Assembly (NCBI GenBank): GCA_019925105.1
Contig: JAHGAU010000039.1
Location: forward strand, 372,001 to 436,000
Direction: 5' to 3'
Source: Niebla homalea
Lineage: Eukaryota; Ascomycota; Lecanoromycetes; Lecanorales; Ramalinaceae
DNA length: 64,000 nt
Both the position numbers and the translations under genes were made by a program. Below the pieces are notes generated by a model. It had not been told where the DNA came from. It made no database searches and saw nothing but the letters and a program-made list of their open reading frames with translations. Shown here piece after piece: positions 63,403-64,000 of the stretch (position 1 is the stretch's first letter; every line of letters begins with the position of its first letter).

Positions 63403-63546
63403 TATTAATATATAGACTAACAAGTATAATAATATATAAATAATAATTCTACCTAAAGGATAAGAGTATTATAAGGATGCCTGTCCTCTACGTACAAATG
63501 GGTGTCCTACACCTATCAATGCTCCCATGCATGCATGCACATAACA
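63403..63546 (-). repeat. F LTR at its 5' end
   Basis: 144 bp. The outer ~75 bp is intact (tacgtacaaatgggtgtcct; catgcatgcatgcacataac). The inner end reads tattaatatatagacta where the other LTR has tgttggtgtatggacca, i.e. only G-to-A and C-to-T changes. Confidence 0.87.
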
Positions 63547-64000
63547 AATATTTTACTTAACCTGTTTTTTATAAGATAAACTTTTATACCGGTAAGGCCT
63601 TTTATTTTATTATAAGTATTATAATAAACGATATTTTTCCCGTTACCTTCCTGTAAATATCCTTAATACCGTTAAACCGTTATTACTTTAATATATATAT
63701 AGTTCCCGGATTAACTATATTAAATAACTTAATAAATACGTAAATATCGGTCGATCGGTACGTAATTTATTAAAGCGTAAGTTTAATACGTATAAAAGCG
63801 TAATAAAAATATTTGGAATTTTAAAGTTTTTTAATTAAATATTAGTTAAACGTTAATTACCGCCGGTTAAACGGAGTATACGTTTTATTAAGTTACTTTA
63901 AAAGTTAAAAGGGAGATATCGGTCTTTTAAATTAAAAAAGAAACGTTCACCGCCCGCGTTAAAACGGCGGAAAAAGAAATTATCCGGCTTAAAAAGCAGG
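63547..64000 (-). mobile_element. G4: 3' region of a second G3-family element, continuing off the window
   Basis: Its reverse complement matches G3 from about 38870 to 39279 in order. With the partial LTR at 42090-42271 it forms one minus-strand element into which F was placed. About 830 bp of G4 (equivalent to G3 39280-40112, including the polypurine tract) is missing at the junction. On the plus strand it preserves the antisense frame seen in G3 (VTLKVKREISVF ... KTAEKEIIRLKK at the window edge). Confidence 0.82.

Larger units (their letters stand above)
42272..63546 (-). mobile_element. Ty3/gypsy element F, minus strand, with 144-bp LTRs; holds D, V and G2
   Basis: Two 144-bp direct repeats (42272-42415 and 63403-63546) flank a minus-strand gag-protease-RT-RNase H-integrase series. 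Removing LINE D (with S2), solo LTR V and chromovirus G2 with their duplications leaves about 6.8 kb, normal for a Ty3 element. Reverse transcriptase and integrase signatures (VDIRGLNKIT, YYPQ.N, ITYPD) match the fungal Ty3 group with a protease of the ILIGxDV type and differ from G1/G3. No 5-bp duplication is found (aacta left, aatat right), and about 0.83 kb of the surrounding G4 element is missing. Confidence 0.85.

Overview
This window is a RIP-degraded cluster of nested transposable elements. It almost certainly comes from the heterochromatin of a filamentous ascomycete (Pezizomycotina). It is extremely AT-rich and depleted in CpA/TpG but keeps CpG. Nearly every recognisable coding frame is full of TAA/TAG where the family has Gln or Trp, and catalytic Asp codons repeatedly read as Asn. 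That is the signature of repeat-induced point mutation (C-to-T on both strands). The element types (Tad-like LINEs, Ty3 chromoviruses, copia) are typical fungal ones. I see no host gene, tRNA, rRNA or CRISPR array, and I regard no protein here as functional.

Layout. (1) 1-15322: a copia element (K) is split by a full Tad-like LINE (A). A in turn holds a second full LINE (B, 3231-9016, 17-bp target duplication) and a foldback-like inverted-repeat element (10815-13225) filled with a GC-rich minisatellite. (2) 15323-19077: a minus-strand LINE (C) that has lost its 3' third. (3) 19081-22337: a Ty3/gypsy remnant (H) that stops at G1. (4) 22338-31426: chromovirus G1 with two 369-371 bp LTRs, carrying a small LTR element (T1) with 173-bp LTRs. 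(5) 31427-41046: a 5'-truncated LINE (E) split by a second chromovirus (G3, perfect cttaa duplication), followed by a SINE-like fragment (S1). (6) 41047-42089: unclassified sequence with a solo LTR of the G1/G2 family. (7) 42090-64000: a degraded G3-family element (G4) interrupted by minus-strand Ty3 element F (42272-63546). F contains LINE D (which holds SINE-like S2), solo LTR V and a complete chromovirus G2.

How the parts relate. The LINEs and the SINE-like elements end in the same 3' sequence plus an (aatc)n tail, so the LINE probably mobilised the SINE. G1/G2 carry an antisense open frame between pol and the 3' LTR, and G3/G4 carry a different one. The G1/G2-family LTR also holds a TATA-like box pointing towards the antisense frame. 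RIP damage is heavy inside each element and fades over its outermost ~100 bp, so the 'outer' half of each terminal LTR is nearly intact while the 'inner' half is ruined. Elements shorter than ~400 bp largely escape. The insertion order can be read from nesting: K, then A, then B and the foldback element; E then G3; G1 then T1; G4 then F, then D (then S2), V and G2.
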